Shown: positions 46,529 through 59,191 of the stretch, piece by piece
Position numbering within the stretch: position 1 is the first letter of the stretch
Layout: every line of letters starts with the position of its first letter
Origin: Agromyces sp. SYSU T00194
GTDB lineage: Bacteria; Actinomycetota; Actinomycetes; Actinomycetales; Microbacteriaceae
Length of the DNA stretch: 64,000 bases
Direction: 5' to 3'
NCBI RefSeq assembly: GCF_040496035.1
Contig: NZ_JBEPJZ010000001.1
Coordinates: forward strand, 2,640,678-2,704,677
Notes under the pieces: model-generated
What the model saw: only the letters and a program-made list of their open reading frames with translations
Databases searched by the model: none
Told to the model about the DNA's origin: nothing
Translations under genes and position numbers: made by a program

Positions 46529-47569
46529 GTGTCCGAACCCACCGAGATCACCGAATCCGCGGTCGCCGAAGCGGTCGACGCCGCACTCGCGGCCATCGCC
46601 GGCGCGAGCGACTCCGCCGCCCTCAAGGCCGTCCGCACCGAGCACACCGGCGAGAAGTCGACGCTCGCGAGGCTGAACGCCCTCATGCGCACCGTGCCGA
46701 ACGAGCAGAAGGCCGCATTCGGCAAGCTCGTCGGCGGCGCACGCGGCCGCGTGAACCAGGCGTTCGCCGCCCGCGAGGGCGAGATCGTCGAGGCGGAGGC
46801 CGCCGCGCAGCTCGAGGCGGAGGCCGTCGACGTGACCGCGATCGCGGCCCGCCGGGCGCCGGGCGCGCGGCATCCGCTCAGCGTGCTGCAGGAGCAGATC
46901 GCCGACGTGTTCGTCGGCATGGGGTGGGAGATCGCCGAGGGCCCCGAGATCGAGCACGAGTGGTACAACTTCGACGCGCTGAACTTCGACGAGGACCACC
47001 CGGCGCGCGCGATGCAGGACACCTTCTTCGTCGAGCCGGTCGAGCGCCACCTGGTGCTCCGCACGCACACGAGTCCCGTGCAGATCCGCTCGATGCTCGA
47101 CCGCGAGGTGCCGATCTACGTGCTCGCACCGGGCCGCACGTACCGCACCGACGAGCTCGACGCGACGCACACCCCGGTGTTCAGCCAGTTCGAGGGGCTC
47201 GTGATCGACGAGGGCATCACGATGGCGCACCTGCGCGGCACGCTCGAGCACGTCGCGCGCGTCATGTTCGGCGAGGGCACGAAGATCCGCCTGCGCCCCA
47301 ACTACTTCCCGTTCACCGAGCCGAGCGCCGAGTTCGACATCTGGCACCCGACCTTCAAGGGCGGCGCGCGCTGGATCGAGTGGGGCGGCTGCGGCATGGT
47401 CAACCCGAACGTGCTGCGTTCGGCCGGCATCGACCCGGAGGTCTACTCGGGCTTCGCGTTCGGCATGGGCTTCGAGCGCACCCTGATGTTCCGCAACGAC
47501 GTGAAGGACATGCGCGACATGATCGAGGGCGACATCCGCTTCAGCGAGCAGTTCGGGATGGTGGTCTGA
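46529..47569 (+). CDS. pheS: Phenylalanine--tRNA ligase alpha subunit
   Basis: 346-residue catalytic subunit of the alpha2-beta2 PheRS. The N-terminal coiled-coil arm occupies about 1-85; class II motifs follow: HPLSVLQEQIADVFVGMGW, motif 2 region LRTHTSPVQIRSM and motif 3 GFAFGMGFERTLMFR near the end. FTEPSAEFDIWHP is a PheS hallmark. Operon with pheT: the stop and next start share one base (TGATG). Confidence 0.97.
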   Translation: MSEPTEITESAVAEAVDAALAAIAGASDSAALKAVRTEHTGEKSTLARLNALMRTVPNEQKAAFGKLVGGARGRVNQAFAAREGEIVEAEAAAQLEAEAVDVTAIAARRAPGARHPLSVLQEQIADVFVGMGWEIAEGPEIEHEWYNFDALNFDEDHPARAMQDTFFVEPVERHLVLRTHTSPVQIRSMLDREVPIYVLAPGRTYRTDELDATHTPVFSQFEGLVIDEGITMAHLRGTLEHVARVMFGEGTKIRLRPNYFPFTEPSAEFDIWHPTFKGGARWIEWGGCGMVNPNVLRSAGIDPEVYSGFAFGMGFERTLMFRNDVKDMRDMIEGDIRFSEQFGMVV

Positions 47570-50088
47570 TGCGCGCGCCGCTCAGCTGGATCGACGAGTT
47601 CACGCCGCTCGTCGAGGGATCGACGCTCGACGACGTCCATGCCGCGCTCGTGCGCGTGGGCCTCGAGGAGGAGGACCTGCACGACTTCGAGGTCTCCGGG
47701 CCGGTCGTCGTCGGCGAGGTGCTCGAGTTCGTCGAGGAGCCGCAGAAGAACGGCAAGACCATCCGCTGGTGCCAGGTGCGCGTCGCGCCCGAGGGCGCCG
47801 AGGCGGCCGACGGCGGCCCCGACGTGCGCGGCATCGTCTGCGGCGCCCGCAACTTCCTGGTCGGCGACAAGGTCGTGGTGACCCTGCCCGGCTCGGTGCT
47901 GCCCGGCGACTTCGCCATCGCGGCGCGCAAGACCTACGGTCACGTCTCCGACGGCATGATCGCCTCGGTGAAGGAGCTGGCACTCGGCGACGAGCACGAC
48001 GGCATCCTGCGCCTGGTGACCATGGGTCTCGACCCCGAGGTCGGCACCGACGCGATCGCGCTGCTCGGGCTGGACGACTCGGCGGTCGAGGTGAACGTCA
48101 CGCCCGATCGCGGCTACGCGTTCTCGATCCGCGGCATCGCACGCGAGTACTCGCACGCGACGGGCCGGCCGTTCACCGACCCCGCGTCGCTCGTGCCGCC
48201 GGTAGAGGCCTCGGGCTTCCCCGTCGTGATCGACGACGTGGCGCCCATTCGCGGACGCGTCGGCGCACGCGGCTTCGTGACGCGCTCGGTGCGCGGGGTG
48301 GATGCCACGCGCCCGACCCCGCCCTGGATGCGTTCGCGCCTCACCCTGGCCGGCGTCCGCTCCATCTCGCTGCTCGTCGACATCACGAACTACGTCATGT
48401 TCGAGCTCGGCCAGCCGATCCACGGCTACGACCTCGACCGGCTGGCCGGCGGCATCACGGTGCGCCGCGCGACTCCGGGCGAGACGCTCGAGACGCTCGA
48501 CGGCCAGGTGCGCACGCTCTCGACCGAGGACCTGCTGATCACCGACGAGTCGGGCGCGATCGGCCTCGCGGGCGTCATGGGCGGCGGCACCACCGAGATG
48601 GGCCTCGAGACGACCAACGTGCTCATCGAGGCCGCGACCTTCGACCCGGTGTCGATCGCGCGCACCGCGCGCCGGCACAAGCTGCCGAGTGAGGCGTCGA
48701 GGCGCTTCGAGCGCGGCGTCGACCCGGCCGTCGCGGTCGCCGCGGCGAACCGCGTGGTGCAGCTCATGGTGCAGCTCGCGGGCGGCACCGCCGACACGCT
48801 GGGCTCGGACCTGGTGGCGGATGCGTCGGCCGAGCCGATCGCGCTGCCCGCCGGCTTCACGGCCGGCCTCATCGGCGTCGACTACGAGCCGTCGCAGATC
48901 CGCGGCGCGCTCGAGCTGATCGGCGCGAGCGTCGAGGACGCGGCCGACGGCTGGACCGTCACGCCGCCGAGCTGGCGCCCCGACCTCACCGACCGGTGGA
49001 CCCTCGCCGAGGAGATCGCCCGCATCGACGGGTACGACCGCATCCCGTCGGTGCTGCCGGTCGCGCCGCCGCAGCGCGGACTCACCCGTGCGCAGCAGCT
49101 GCGCCGCGGGGCGTCGAACGCGCTCGCCGCGACCGGATTCACCGAGGTCATGGCGTACCCGTTCCTCACCGAGGCCGTGAACCAGCGCTTCGGCTCACCC
49201 GACGGCGCCCGGATCGGCCAGGTCAAGCTCGCCAACGCGCTCGACGCGAGCGTGCCGTACCTGCGCACGTCGCTGCTGCCGGGCCTCATCGAAGTCGCGC
49301 GCCGCAATCGGTCGCGGGGGTTCACCGACCTGGCGCTGTTCGAGACCGGCTCCGTGTTCCGCCCCGAGCTCGGCCGCGCCTACGGCACGGCGACGATCCC
49401 CGCCGGCGGCGTGCTGCCCGGCGACGGCGACCTCGACGACCTGGCCGCGAGCATCCCGCCCCAGCCGCGTCGCGTGGGCGTGCTGCTCACCGGCGATCGC
49501 ACGCCGAAGCAGCCCGGCGTCGCACCGGTGCCCGCGGGCATCGCCGACGCGCTCGAGGCCGTGCGTTCCGTGGCCCGCGCGGTCGGTGCCGAGCTCGAGG
49601 TGCGACAGGGCGCCCACCAGGCGATGCACCCCGGCCGCACCGCGGAGCTCGTCGTGGGCGACGAGGTCGTCGGCTACGCCGGCGAGCTGCTGCCCGAGCT
49701 GGCCGACGACTCCGACCTCCCTCGCGTGGTGGGCGTCGCCGAGGTCGACCTCGACGCGCTCATCGCGAGCTCGGAGGGCGTGATCGAGGCCCGTGGGCTG
49801 TCGACCTACCCGGCCGCGACGCAGGACCTGTCGCTCGTGGTCGACGCGGGCGCCCCGGCCGCCGAGGTCGGCGCCGCGGTCCGCGAGGGCGCGGGGGAGC
49901 TGCTCGAGCACCTCGACCTCGTCGACGACTACCGCGGCACCGGCGTGGCCGAGGGACGCAAGTCGCTCACGTTCGCGCTGCGCTTCCGAGCATCCGACCG
50001 CACCCTCACCGCCGCCGAGGCGACCGCGGCCAAGCTCGCCGGCTCGGCGCTCGCGGGCGAGCGCTTCGGCGCCACCATCCGCGAGTAG
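47569..50088 (+). CDS. pheT: Phenylalanine--tRNA ligase beta subunit
   Basis: 839-residue beta subunit. Domain order: N-terminal B1, the EMAP/tRNA-binding B2 (about 40-150, VVVGEVLEFVEEPQKNGKTIRWCQV), the editing B3/B4 (VEVNVTPDRGYAFSIRGIARE), B5, the catalytic-like B6/7, and the ferredoxin-like anticodon-binding B8 at the C terminus (STYPAATQDLSLVV...LTFALRFRASDRTLT). Length is standard. A terminator stem follows, shared with the convergent pectate lyase gene. Confidence 0.97.
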   Translation: MRAPLSWIDEFTPLVEGSTLDDVHAALVRVGLEEEDLHDFEVSGPVVVGEVLEFVEEPQKNGKTIRWCQVRVAPEGAEAADGGPDVRGIVCGARNFLVGDKVVVTLPGSVLPGDFAIAARKTYGHVSDGMIASVKELALGDEHDGILRLVTMGLDPEVGTDAIALLGLDDSAVEVNVTPDRGYAFSIRGIAREYSHATGRPFTDPASLVPPVEASGFPVVIDDVAPIRGRVGARGFVTRSVRGVDATRPTPPWMRSRLTLAGVRSISLLVDITNYVMFELGQPIHGYDLDRLAGGITVRRATPGETLETLDGQVRTLSTEDLLITDESGAIGLAGVMGGGTTEMGLETTNVLIEAATFDPVSIARTARRHKLPSEASRRFERGVDPAVAVAAANRVVQLMVQLAGGTADTLGSDLVADASAEPIALPAGFTAGLIGVDYEPSQIRGALELIGASVEDAADGWTVTPPSWRPDLTDRWTLAEEIARIDGYDRIPSVLPVAPPQRGLTRAQQLRRGASNALAATGFTEVMAYPFLTEAVNQRFGSPDGARIGQVKLANALDASVPYLRTSLLPGLIEVARRNRSRGFTDLALFETGSVFRPELGRAYGTATIPAGGVLPGDGDLDDLAASIPPQPRRVGVLLTGDRTPKQPGVAPVPAGIADALEAVRSVARAVGAELEVRQGAHQAMHPGRTAELVVGDEVVGYAGELLPELADDSDLPRVVGVAEVDLDALIASSEGVIEARGLSTYPAATQDLSLVVDAGAPAAEVGAAVREGAGELLEHLDLVDDYRGTGVAEGRKSLTFALRFRASDRTLTAAEATAAKLAGSALAGERFGATIRE

Positions 50089-50100
50089 ATCCCTGCGCCG

Positions 50101-50141
50101 CAGCGGGCGCGATCGGGTTCGGGTCCCGATCTCGCCCGCTG
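50101..50141. terminator. Terminator between pheT and the pectate lyase gene
   Basis: 17-bp stem with one mismatch, left arm CAGCGGGCGCGATCGGG, 7-nt loop, between convergent genes. Confidence 0.8.
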
Positions 50142-50159
50142 GGCGTCAGCGCGGGGCCA

Positions 50160-51467
50160 TCAGCGCAGACCGCCCGGGCCCGCGAAGGTCGCCACCAGCG
50201 CCGGCACGGCCTGCGCCGGGTGCACCTGGGTGCGCAGCACGGGCGTCCAGCCCGCGTCATCCGCGATCAGTGCGCCCGTGTCGGCGTTGTAGGCGCCCAG
50301 GAAGTCGGTGGCCACCTTGTCGAGCACGTTGCCCGACTCGGTGATCGCGGTGCCCTTGTAGACGCCGATCGCCTCCGATGCGTCGATACCCGTGAACGCG
50401 TTGTGCTCGGCGACGAGGTGGGACTCGATGCCGAGGCCCCAGCTGTAGACGTACTCGTAGTCGTCGCCGGGGGTCTCGACGTAGCTGTTGTTGTAGACGT
50501 CGACGTCGCCGTAGCGCACGCGCGGGGTGCGCTGCCCGAGGTCGCGGAACTCGTTGTGGTGCAGCGTCACGCGCAGCTTCTCCCACTCGTCGTAGCGGGT
50601 GGAGTCGGTGTTGCCGATGAGCATGACCTTGTCGTGGTCGTGGAAGAGGTTCCACGAGACGGTGACGAGGTCGGAGCCGCGCACGATGTCGAGTAGGCCG
50701 TCGTGCACCTGCAGCGGCCGGCCGAGGTACACGGGCTGCTCCGAGTCGAGGGCGTCGCCGTCGCTCAGGTCGTTGTGGTCGATCCAGACGTTGGTCGAGC
50801 CGGTCACGGTGAGCAGGTCCCACTCGGAGTTCCACTCGCCCGCATCGCCGTCGGTCGGGTCCCAGGCGGGGAAGCAGTCGTACGCGTTCGTGAGGGTCAG
50901 CCCGCGCACGATCACGTTCTGCACGTTCGCGACCTGCAGCGCCGCGCCGGTGAGCTCCGACCCGGGCAGGCCGATGATGGTCGTGTTCGAGCCGATGCGG
51001 ATGTCGATGCGCTCCTTCTGCGCGTCGCTCGACGCGTCGCGCGCGTCCTCGAGCGGGCCGTACGGCTCGTCCTCCCACCCCCATACGGCGGGGTCGTACG
51101 CGGCGAGGTAGGCGTCCAGCGTGTAGCCGTCACGCGCGTAGTCGGTGCAGGCCAGGGGAGCGCCGTCATCGTCGGTGTTGGCGTCGATCACGCCGTCGAC
51201 GTAGACGATCTTCGGTTCGTCGCCCGCCACCGCGGCGACGAGACCGGCCCGATCGGTGACGGTGACGACGTGGTCGTCGTCTGCCGCCGAGCCGCCGGTC
51301 GTGCCGTTGCCCGCGGAACCCCAGCCGTCGCCGTCGGCGAGCACGGCCCTGCCGAGGTCGTCCAGGTGCACGCGAGGGGCATCCGCCCACGCGGGGCCTG
51401 ATCCCGCGAGCAGGAGTGCGAGGCCGCTCGCGGCGGCCACGGTCGTACCGATCCAGCGTCGTTGCAT
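50160..51467 (-). CDS. Secreted pectate lyase (polysaccharide lyase family 1)
   Basis: 435 residues with a signal peptide ending near AWA/DA (residue 28). The right-handed beta-helix is recognisable from VWIDHNDLSDGD (227-238, the calcium-binding vWiDH motif), RGLTLTNAYD, IVRGSDLVTVSWNLFHDHDKVMLIG and QRTPRVRYGDVDVYNN, which contains the catalytic arginine (RxPRxR, about 313-318). It cleaves de-esterified pectin by beta-elimination outside the cell. It stands alone, convergent to pheT, with LacI-type operators upstream, which suggests control by plant sugars. Confidence 0.94.
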   Translation of the reverse strand: MQRRWIGTTVAAASGLALLLAGSGPAWADAPRVHLDDLGRAVLADGDGWGSAGNGTTGGSAADDDHVVTVTDRAGLVAAVAGDEPKIVYVDGVIDANTDDDGAPLACTDYARDGYTLDAYLAAYDPAVWGWEDEPYGPLEDARDASSDAQKERIDIRIGSNTTIIGLPGSELTGAALQVANVQNVIVRGLTLTNAYDCFPAWDPTDGDAGEWNSEWDLLTVTGSTNVWIDHNDLSDGDALDSEQPVYLGRPLQVHDGLLDIVRGSDLVTVSWNLFHDHDKVMLIGNTDSTRYDEWEKLRVTLHHNEFRDLGQRTPRVRYGDVDVYNNSYVETPGDDYEYVYSWGLGIESHLVAEHNAFTGIDASEAIGVYKGTAITESGNVLDKVATDFLGAYNADTGALIADDAGWTPVLRTQVHPAQAVPALVATFAGPGGLR

Positions 51468-51515
51468 GGTTGTCGTACCCTTCGAGCCAGCGCCGCCGCA
51501 CGCCGTCGTGTGGCG

Positions 51516-51529
51516 AGAAAGCGCTTTCT
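51516..51529 (-). promoter_or_regulatory. LacI-type operator upstream of the pectate lyase gene
   Basis: AGAAAGCGCTTTCT, a perfect 14-bp palindrome with the central CG of LacI/GalR-family operators, 49 bp before the lyase start. It is A/T-rich in a very GC-rich context. Confidence 0.7.
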
Positions 51530-51561
51530 AGGCGGGAACGTAGCAGTGCGTCCACATGCTG

Positions 51562-51596
51562 GGGAAGCGTTTTCTCGACTTTCTCGCGTTTTCTCG
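51562..51596 (-). promoter_or_regulatory. Second operator-like site and CGAGAAA repeats
   Basis: On the plus strand GGGAAGCGTTTTCTC (51562-51576) is an imperfect LacI-type site. TTTCTCG also occurs at 51571-51577, 51580-51586 and 51590-51596, that is three direct repeats about one helical turn apart. Together with the palindrome at 51516-51529 they form a compact regulatory region. Confidence 0.55.
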
Positions 51597-51663
51597 CGCT
51601 GTCGAGGCGTGCGCACCCCCGGTCCACCGAGGCATCCGTTTGCCGCAGGGCCCGCGCGACCGG

Positions 51664-51669
51664 TAGGGT
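51664..51669 (+). promoter_or_regulatory. -10 box of the arginine leader
   Basis: TAGGGT, 7 nt before the GTG of the leader peptide at 51677, the same geometry as other leaderless genes here. Confidence 0.6.
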
Positions 51670-51676
51670 CGCATCC

Positions 51677-51760
51677 GTGTCCACCGCTCGCCTCGCCGCC
51701 ACGACCCGCGCATCGCGGGTGCTCGTCGCGCGCCGGCGCCGCGGTCTCCGCCGAGGCTAG
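51677..51760 (+). CDS. Arginine-rich leader peptide upstream of argC
   Basis: 27-codon frame, VSTARLAATTRASRVLVARR followed by RRGLRRG and TAG. Nine of 27 residues are Arg, with RRRR at 19-22 and RR at 25-26. It starts 7 nt after a TAGGGT box and ends 78 bp before argC, the first arginine gene. This is the layout of an amino-acid attenuator: ribosomes would slow at Arg codons when Arg-tRNA is scarce. Too small to be found by standard gene callers. The function is inferred from composition and position. Confidence 0.65.
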   Translation: MSTARLAATTRASRVLVARRRRGLRRG

Positions 51761-51832
51761 GCGACCCACCCGCAGCCCGATGCTGCCGTGCGGTCGCCGT
51801 CGCCGAACGACCTTTCGCCGAGACCATAAGGT
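51761..51832 (+). promoter_or_regulatory. Candidate arg attenuator RNA pairings
   Basis: Directly after the leader stop, GCGACC (51761-51766) can pair with GGTCGC (51792-51797). The same GGTCG can instead pair with CGACC (51808-51812), which is followed by TTT. ACCTT (51810-51814) can pair with AAGGT (51828-51832), the purine-rich site before argC. These pairings exclude each other. All stems are short (5-6 bp), apart from an internal GCAGC/GCTGC hairpin at 51772-51786. Confidence 0.45.
51827..51832 (+). promoter_or_regulatory. Possible second -10 box directly before argC
   Basis: TAAGGT lies 6 nt before the argC ATG, so argC may also be transcribed leaderless from here, bypassing the leader. 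The same bases are the candidate ribosome-binding site. Confidence 0.45.
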
Positions 51833-51838
51833 AGGACC

Positions 51839-52882
51839 ATGACGTACTCCGTCGCCGTCGCAGGCGCGTCCGGATACGCCGGGGGAGAGATCCTGCGGCT
51901 CATCGCAGATCACCCGGAACTCGAGGTGCGCACAGTGACCGCGCACCAGAACGCGGGCCAGGCGCTCACCGCCGTGCAGCCGCACCTGCGTGCGTACACG
52001 CACCTGACCCTGGCCGAGACGAGCGCCGAGACGCTCGCCGGCCACGACCTCGTCTTCCTCGCGCTGCCGCACGGCACGTCGGGTGCGATCGCCGCCGAGC
52101 TGGGCGACGCGTCGATCGTCGTCGACTGCGGCGCCGACCACCGGCTGGAGGACGCCGACGACTGGGCGGCCTTCTACGGCGGGGCGTTCCACGGCGCGTG
52201 GACCTACGGCGTGCCCGAGCTGCCCCGCCTGCACGGCACCCAGCGCGACCGCCTCGCGCAGACCCGCCGCATCGCGGCGCCGGGCTGCAACGCCAGCACC
52301 GTCGCGCTCTCGCTCGCGCCGGGCGTGCGCGCGGGCGTCATCGAGGCGCAGGACATCGTGACCGTGCTCGCGGTCGGCCCGTCGGGCGCGGGCCGCGCAC
52401 TCAAGGCGCACCTGCTCGGCAGCGAGATCCTCGGGTCGGCGAACCCCTACGCCGTCGGCGGCACGCACCGCCACATCCCCGAGATCGCGCAGGCCATGCG
52501 GTGGGCGGGCGCGGCCGACCCGACGATCAGCTTCACGCCCGTGATCGTGCCGATGTCACGCGGCATCCTCGCCACCTCCACCGCGAAGCTGGCCGATGGG
52601 GCGGATGCCGCGAGCGTGCGCGCCGCCTGGGAGGACGCCTACGCGGGGGAGACGTTCGTGCAGCTCCTGCCCGAGGGCCAGTTCCCGCGCACCGCCGACG
52701 TGCTCGGCGCCAACACGGCCCTGATGGGCCTCGCGGTCGACGAGGCGGCCGGCCGCGTCGTCGTCGTGACCGCCGTCGACAACCTCGTCAAGGGCACGGC
52801 GGGCGCCGCGATCCAGTCGGCGAACCTCGCCCTCGGCCTCCCCGAGGCCACCGCACTTCCCGTGAACGGAGTCGCACCGTGA
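51839..52882 (+). CDS. argC: N-acetyl-gamma-glutamyl-phosphate reductase
   Basis: 347-residue NADPH-dependent reductase, third step of arginine synthesis. The Rossmann loop [13 protein letters not shown] is at 9-21, and the catalytic Cys150 is in [16 protein letters not shown] and [14 protein letters not shown] are further family segments. It opens the argCJBDFH operon. The stop overlaps argJ as GTGA. Confidence 0.97.
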   Translation: MTYSVAVAGASGYAGGEILRLIADHPELEVRTVTAHQNAGQALTAVQPHLRAYTHLTLAETSAETLAGHDLVFLALPHGTSGAIAAELGDASIVVDCGADHRLEDADDWAAFYGGAFHGAWTYGVPELPRLHGTQRDRLAQTRRIAAPGCNASTVALSLAPGVRAGVIEAQDIVTVLAVGPSGAGRALKAHLLGSEILGSANPYAVGGTHRHIPEIAQAMRWAGAADPTISFTPVIVPMSRGILATSTAKLADGADAASVRAAWEDAYAGETFVQLLPEGQFPRTADVLGANTALMGLAVDEAAGRVVVVTAVDNLVKGTAGAAIQSANLALGLPEATALPVNGVAP

Positions 52883-54030
52883 CCGTCACCGCACCCGCGG
52901 GCTTCGAGGCGGCGGGCATCGCCGCCGGCATCAAGCGCACCGGCGCCCTCGACCTCGCACTCGTCGTCAACCGCGGCCCGTCGACGGCGGCCACCGCCGT
53001 CTTCACCAGCAACCGCGCGAAGGCGAACCCGATCATCTGGTCGCAGCAGGTCGTCGCCGACGGCGCCGTGCAGGCGATCGTGCTGAACTCGGGCGGGGCG
53101 AACTGCTTCACCGGCCACCAGGGCTTCCAGGTCACCCACCGCACGGCCGAGGCCGTGGCGTCGGCGCTGGAAATCGGCGCGGGCGACGTGCTCGTCTGCT
53201 CGACCGGCCTCATCGGCGAGCAGCTCGACGGCGAGGTGCTCGAGGAGGGCGTGGTCTCGGCGGTCGCGCGCCTCACGACCGACGGCGGCGACAACGCGGC
53301 CCGCGCGATCATGACCACCGACTCGGTGTCGAAGACCGCGGTGCGCACCGGCGACGGCTGGACGATCGGCGGCATGGCCAAGGGCGCCGGCATGCTCGCG
53401 CCGGGCCTCGCGACGATGCTGGTCGTCATCACGACCGACGCGGCCGTGCACGCGCGCGACCTCGACACGGCGCTCCGCGCGGCGACGCGCGTGAGCTTCG
53501 ACCGGCTCGACTCCGACGGCTGCATGTCGACGAACGACCAGGTCACGCTGATGGCATCGGGCGCGTCGGGCGTCGCGCCCGGGGCATCCGAGTTCACCGC
53601 GGCCCTCACCGAGGTCTGCCTCGACCTCGCGATGCAGCTGCTGGCCGACGCCGAGGGCGCGAGCCACGAGATCGCCATCGAGGTGCGCGGCGCGGTCACC
53701 GAGGACGACGCGGTGACGGTCGCCCGCTCGGTCGCGCGCAACAACCTCTTCAAGGCCGCGATCTTCGGCAACGACCCGAACTGGGGCCGAGTACTCGCCG
53801 CGATCGGCACGACGGATGCCCCGTTCGACCCCTACCTCGTCGACGTGAGCATGAACGGGGTGCGCGTCTGCCACGCCGGCGGCCCCGACGCGCCGCGCGA
53901 CGACGTCGACCTGACCCCGCGCGCGACGCACGTGCTGGTCGAGTTGCACGCCGGCGAGGCCACCGCCACGGTCTGGACGAACGACCTCACCCACGACTAC
54001 GTCCACGAGAACAGCGCCTACTCGAGTTGA
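52879..54030 (+). CDS. argJ: Bifunctional ornithine acetyltransferase / N-acetylglutamate synthase
   Basis: 383-residue Ntn-fold enzyme that recycles the acetyl group between acetylornithine and glutamate. Autocleavage is expected before Thr179 in [16 protein letters not shown], producing alpha and beta chains. [10 protein letters not shown] and the C-terminal [17 protein letters not shown] are family hallmarks. GTG start by overlap with argC; the next gene begins within a few bases of its stop. Confidence 0.97.
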   Translation: MTVTAPAGFEAAGIAAGIKRTGALDLALVVNRGPSTAATAVFTSNRAKANPIIWSQQVVADGAVQAIVLNSGGANCFTGHQGFQVTHRTAEAVASALEIGAGDVLVCSTGLIGEQLDGEVLEEGVVSAVARLTTDGGDNAARAIMTTDSVSKTAVRTGDGWTIGGMAKGAGMLAPGLATMLVVITTDAAVHARDLDTALRAATRVSFDRLDSDGCMSTNDQVTLMASGASGVAPGASEFTAALTEVCLDLAMQLLADAEGASHEIAIEVRGAVTEDDAVTVARSVARNNLFKAAIFGNDPNWGRVLAAIGTTDAPFDPYLVDVSMNGVRVCHAGGPDAPRDDVDLTPRATHVLVELHAGEATATVWTNDLTHDYVHENSAYSS

Positions 54031-54032
54031 GC

Positions 54033-54938
54033 ATGAATCCTGAGAACAGTGCGGCGGATGCCGCGGAGAAGGCCCGCACCCTGATCGAGTCGCTGCCCTG
54101 GCTGCAGCGCTTCCACGACCAGGTCATCGTGGTGAAGTTCGGCGGCAACGCCATGGTCAGCCCCGAGCTGCAGCGCGCGTTCGCCGAGGACATGGTGTAC
54201 CTCCGCTACGCGGGCATCCGCCCGGTCGTCGTGCACGGCGGCGGGCCGCAGATCTCGTCGATGCTCGACCGGCTCGGCATCGACAGCGAGTTCCGCGGCG
54301 GCTACCGGGTCACGACGCCCGAGGCGATGGACGTCGTGCGCATGGTGCTGACCGGGCAGGTGAACCGCGAACTCGTGTCGCTCATCAACGAGCACGGCCC
54401 GCTCGCCGCCGGCATCTCGGGGGAGGACGCGGGCCTCTTCCGCGGCCGGCGCCGTGGCGCGGTGGTCGACGGCGTCGAGGTCGACCTCGGGCTCGTCGGC
54501 GACGTCGTCGCGGTCGATCCCGCGTCGGTGCACGCGCAGCTCGACGCCGGCCGCATCCCGGTCGTCTCGTCCATCGCGCCCGACCTCGACGAGCCCGGGC
54601 AGTCGCTGAACGTGAACGCCGACTCGGCCGCCGCGTCGCTCGCGGTCGCGCTCGGCGCGGCGAAGCTCGTGATCCTCACCGACGTCGCAGGGCTCTACCG
54701 CGACTGGCCCGACCGCGACTCGCTCGTGTCGGTCATCGACGTGCCGCAGCTGGTCGACCTGCTGCCGTCGCTCGAGTCGGGCATGATCCCGAAGATGACC
54801 GCGTGCCTCGAGGCCGTCGAGGGCGGCGTCGCGAAGGCCGCCATCATCGACGGGCGCGTGCCGCACTCCATCCTGCTCGAGGTGTTCACCCAGACCGGGG
54901 TCGGCACCGAGGTCGTGCCCGCGGAGGTGGCGTCGTGA
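54033..54938 (+). CDS. argB: Acetylglutamate kinase
   Basis: 301-residue amino acid kinase that phosphorylates N-acetylglutamate. Motifs: VVKFGGNAM near residue 33, [25 protein letters not shown] (N-acetylglutamate site) and [32 protein letters not shown]. The N-terminal helix [15 protein letters not shown] occurs in arginine-inhibited hexameric enzymes, so feedback inhibition is likely. ATG 54033 is taken; a TTG at 54027, overlapping the argJ stop as TTGA, is the alternative. Confidence 0.95.
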   Translation: MNPENSAADAAEKARTLIESLPWLQRFHDQVIVVKFGGNAMVSPELQRAFAEDMVYLRYAGIRPVVVHGGGPQISSMLDRLGIDSEFRGGYRVTTPEAMDVVRMVLTGQVNRELVSLINEHGPLAAGISGEDAGLFRGRRRGAVVDGVEVDLGLVGDVVAVDPASVHAQLDAGRIPVVSSIAPDLDEPGQSLNVNADSAAASLAVALGAAKLVILTDVAGLYRDWPDRDSLVSVIDVPQLVDLLPSLESGMIPKMTACLEAVEGGVAKAAIIDGRVPHSILLEVFTQTGVGTEVVPAEVAS

Positions 54939-56110
54939 ACCCCGGGGAGCTGTTCGACCGGCGCATGATGCGCTCGCTCGGCACGCCGCTCGCGCACCTG
55001 GTCGCGGGCGACGGATGCCGCGTGCAGGGCGCCGACGGCACCTGGTACCTCGACTTCCTCGCGGGCATCGCCGTCAACGCGCTCGGCCACGCGCATCCGG
55101 TGTTCGTCGAAGCCGTCTCCCGGCAGGCCGGAACCCTCGCGCACGTCTCCAACTACTTCTCGACGCCGTCGGAGCTCGAGCTGGCCGACCGACTCGTGCG
55201 CCTCGCGGGCGCGGGGGAGTCGGGTCGCGTCTGGTTCGGCAACTCCGGCGCCGAGGCGATGGAGGCCGCGTTCAAGCTCGCCCGACTGAACCACCGCGAC
55301 CAGGGCCGCCGGAAGATCCTCGCCCTGCACGACGCCTTCCACGGCCGCACCATGGGCGCCCTCGCGCTCACGGGCAAGCCGCACATGCGGGCGCCGTTCG
55401 AGCCCGTGCCCGGCGGTGTCGACCACATCGACACCTCGATCGCCGCCCTCGAGGCATCGATCGACGAGACGGTGGCCGCGCTGTTCGTCGAGCCGATCAA
55501 GGGCGAGGCGGGCGTGCTGCCGCTGCCCCACGGCTTCCTCGAGGCGGCCCGCGAGCTCACCGCCCGTCACGGCGCGCTGCTCATCGTCGACGAGATCCAG
55601 ACCGGTGCCGGGCGCACCGGCGACTGGTTCGGCTACCAGCACGAGGGGGTCACCCCCGACGCGATCACGGTCGCCAAGGGCATCGGCGGCGGCTTCCCGA
55701 TCGGTGCGCTCGTCACGTTCGGCGCGGCATCCGGCCTCTACCAGCGCGGCATGCACGGCTCGACGTTCGGCGGCAACCCGCTCGCGACCGCCACCGCGAA
55801 CGCGGTGCTGGGCGAGATCGAGCAGGCGGGTCTCGTCGAGAACGCCCGCGTGCGCGGCGCGCAGCTGGCCGAGCGCATCCTCGCGATCAGCTCGCCGCTC
55901 GTCACCGAGGTGCGCGGCCGCGGGCTGCTCCTCGGCGTCGGCCTCGCCGAGCCGCACGCCGGCGCCCTCGCGACCGCCGCCCTGCGGGAGGGCCTCATCA
56001 TCAACGCGGCGAACGACTCGAGCATCCGCCTCGCGCCGCCCCTCATCATCGGCGACGCCGAGATCGACGAGTTCATCGAACGGTTCTCGCGCGCGCTCGC
56101 CGCACTCTGA
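54935..56110 (+). CDS. argD: Acetylornithine aminotransferase
   Basis: 391-residue PLP class III aminotransferase. The PLP lysine is Lys248 in [45 protein letters not shown] and [12 protein letters not shown] are the standard motifs. The GTG start overlaps the argB stop (GTGA). The same enzyme type can serve N-succinyl-diaminopimelate in lysine synthesis, which may matter as dapA, dapB and dapF are present. Confidence 0.96.
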   Translation: MNPGELFDRRMMRSLGTPLAHLVAGDGCRVQGADGTWYLDFLAGIAVNALGHAHPVFVEAVSRQAGTLAHVSNYFSTPSELELADRLVRLAGAGESGRVWFGNSGAEAMEAAFKLARLNHRDQGRRKILALHDAFHGRTMGALALTGKPHMRAPFEPVPGGVDHIDTSIAALEASIDETVAALFVEPIKGEAGVLPLPHGFLEAARELTARHGALLIVDEIQTGAGRTGDWFGYQHEGVTPDAITVAKGIGGGFPIGALVTFGAASGLYQRGMHGSTFGGNPLATATANAVLGEIEQAGLVENARVRGAQLAERILAISSPLVTEVRGRGLLLGVGLAEPHAGALATAALREGLIINAANDSSIRLAPPLIIGDAEIDEFIERFSRALAAL

Positions 56111-56128
56111 CCTTCCCGAAAGGACGAC

Positions 56129-59114
<2,986 letters not shown>

Positions 59115-59191
59115 AGCGGGATGTGCACGAACTCCGCATCTGCGCTCGACCCGAGTGGTAGGAAGTTCTCGGAGCGTTGAGAGGGGGCGCG

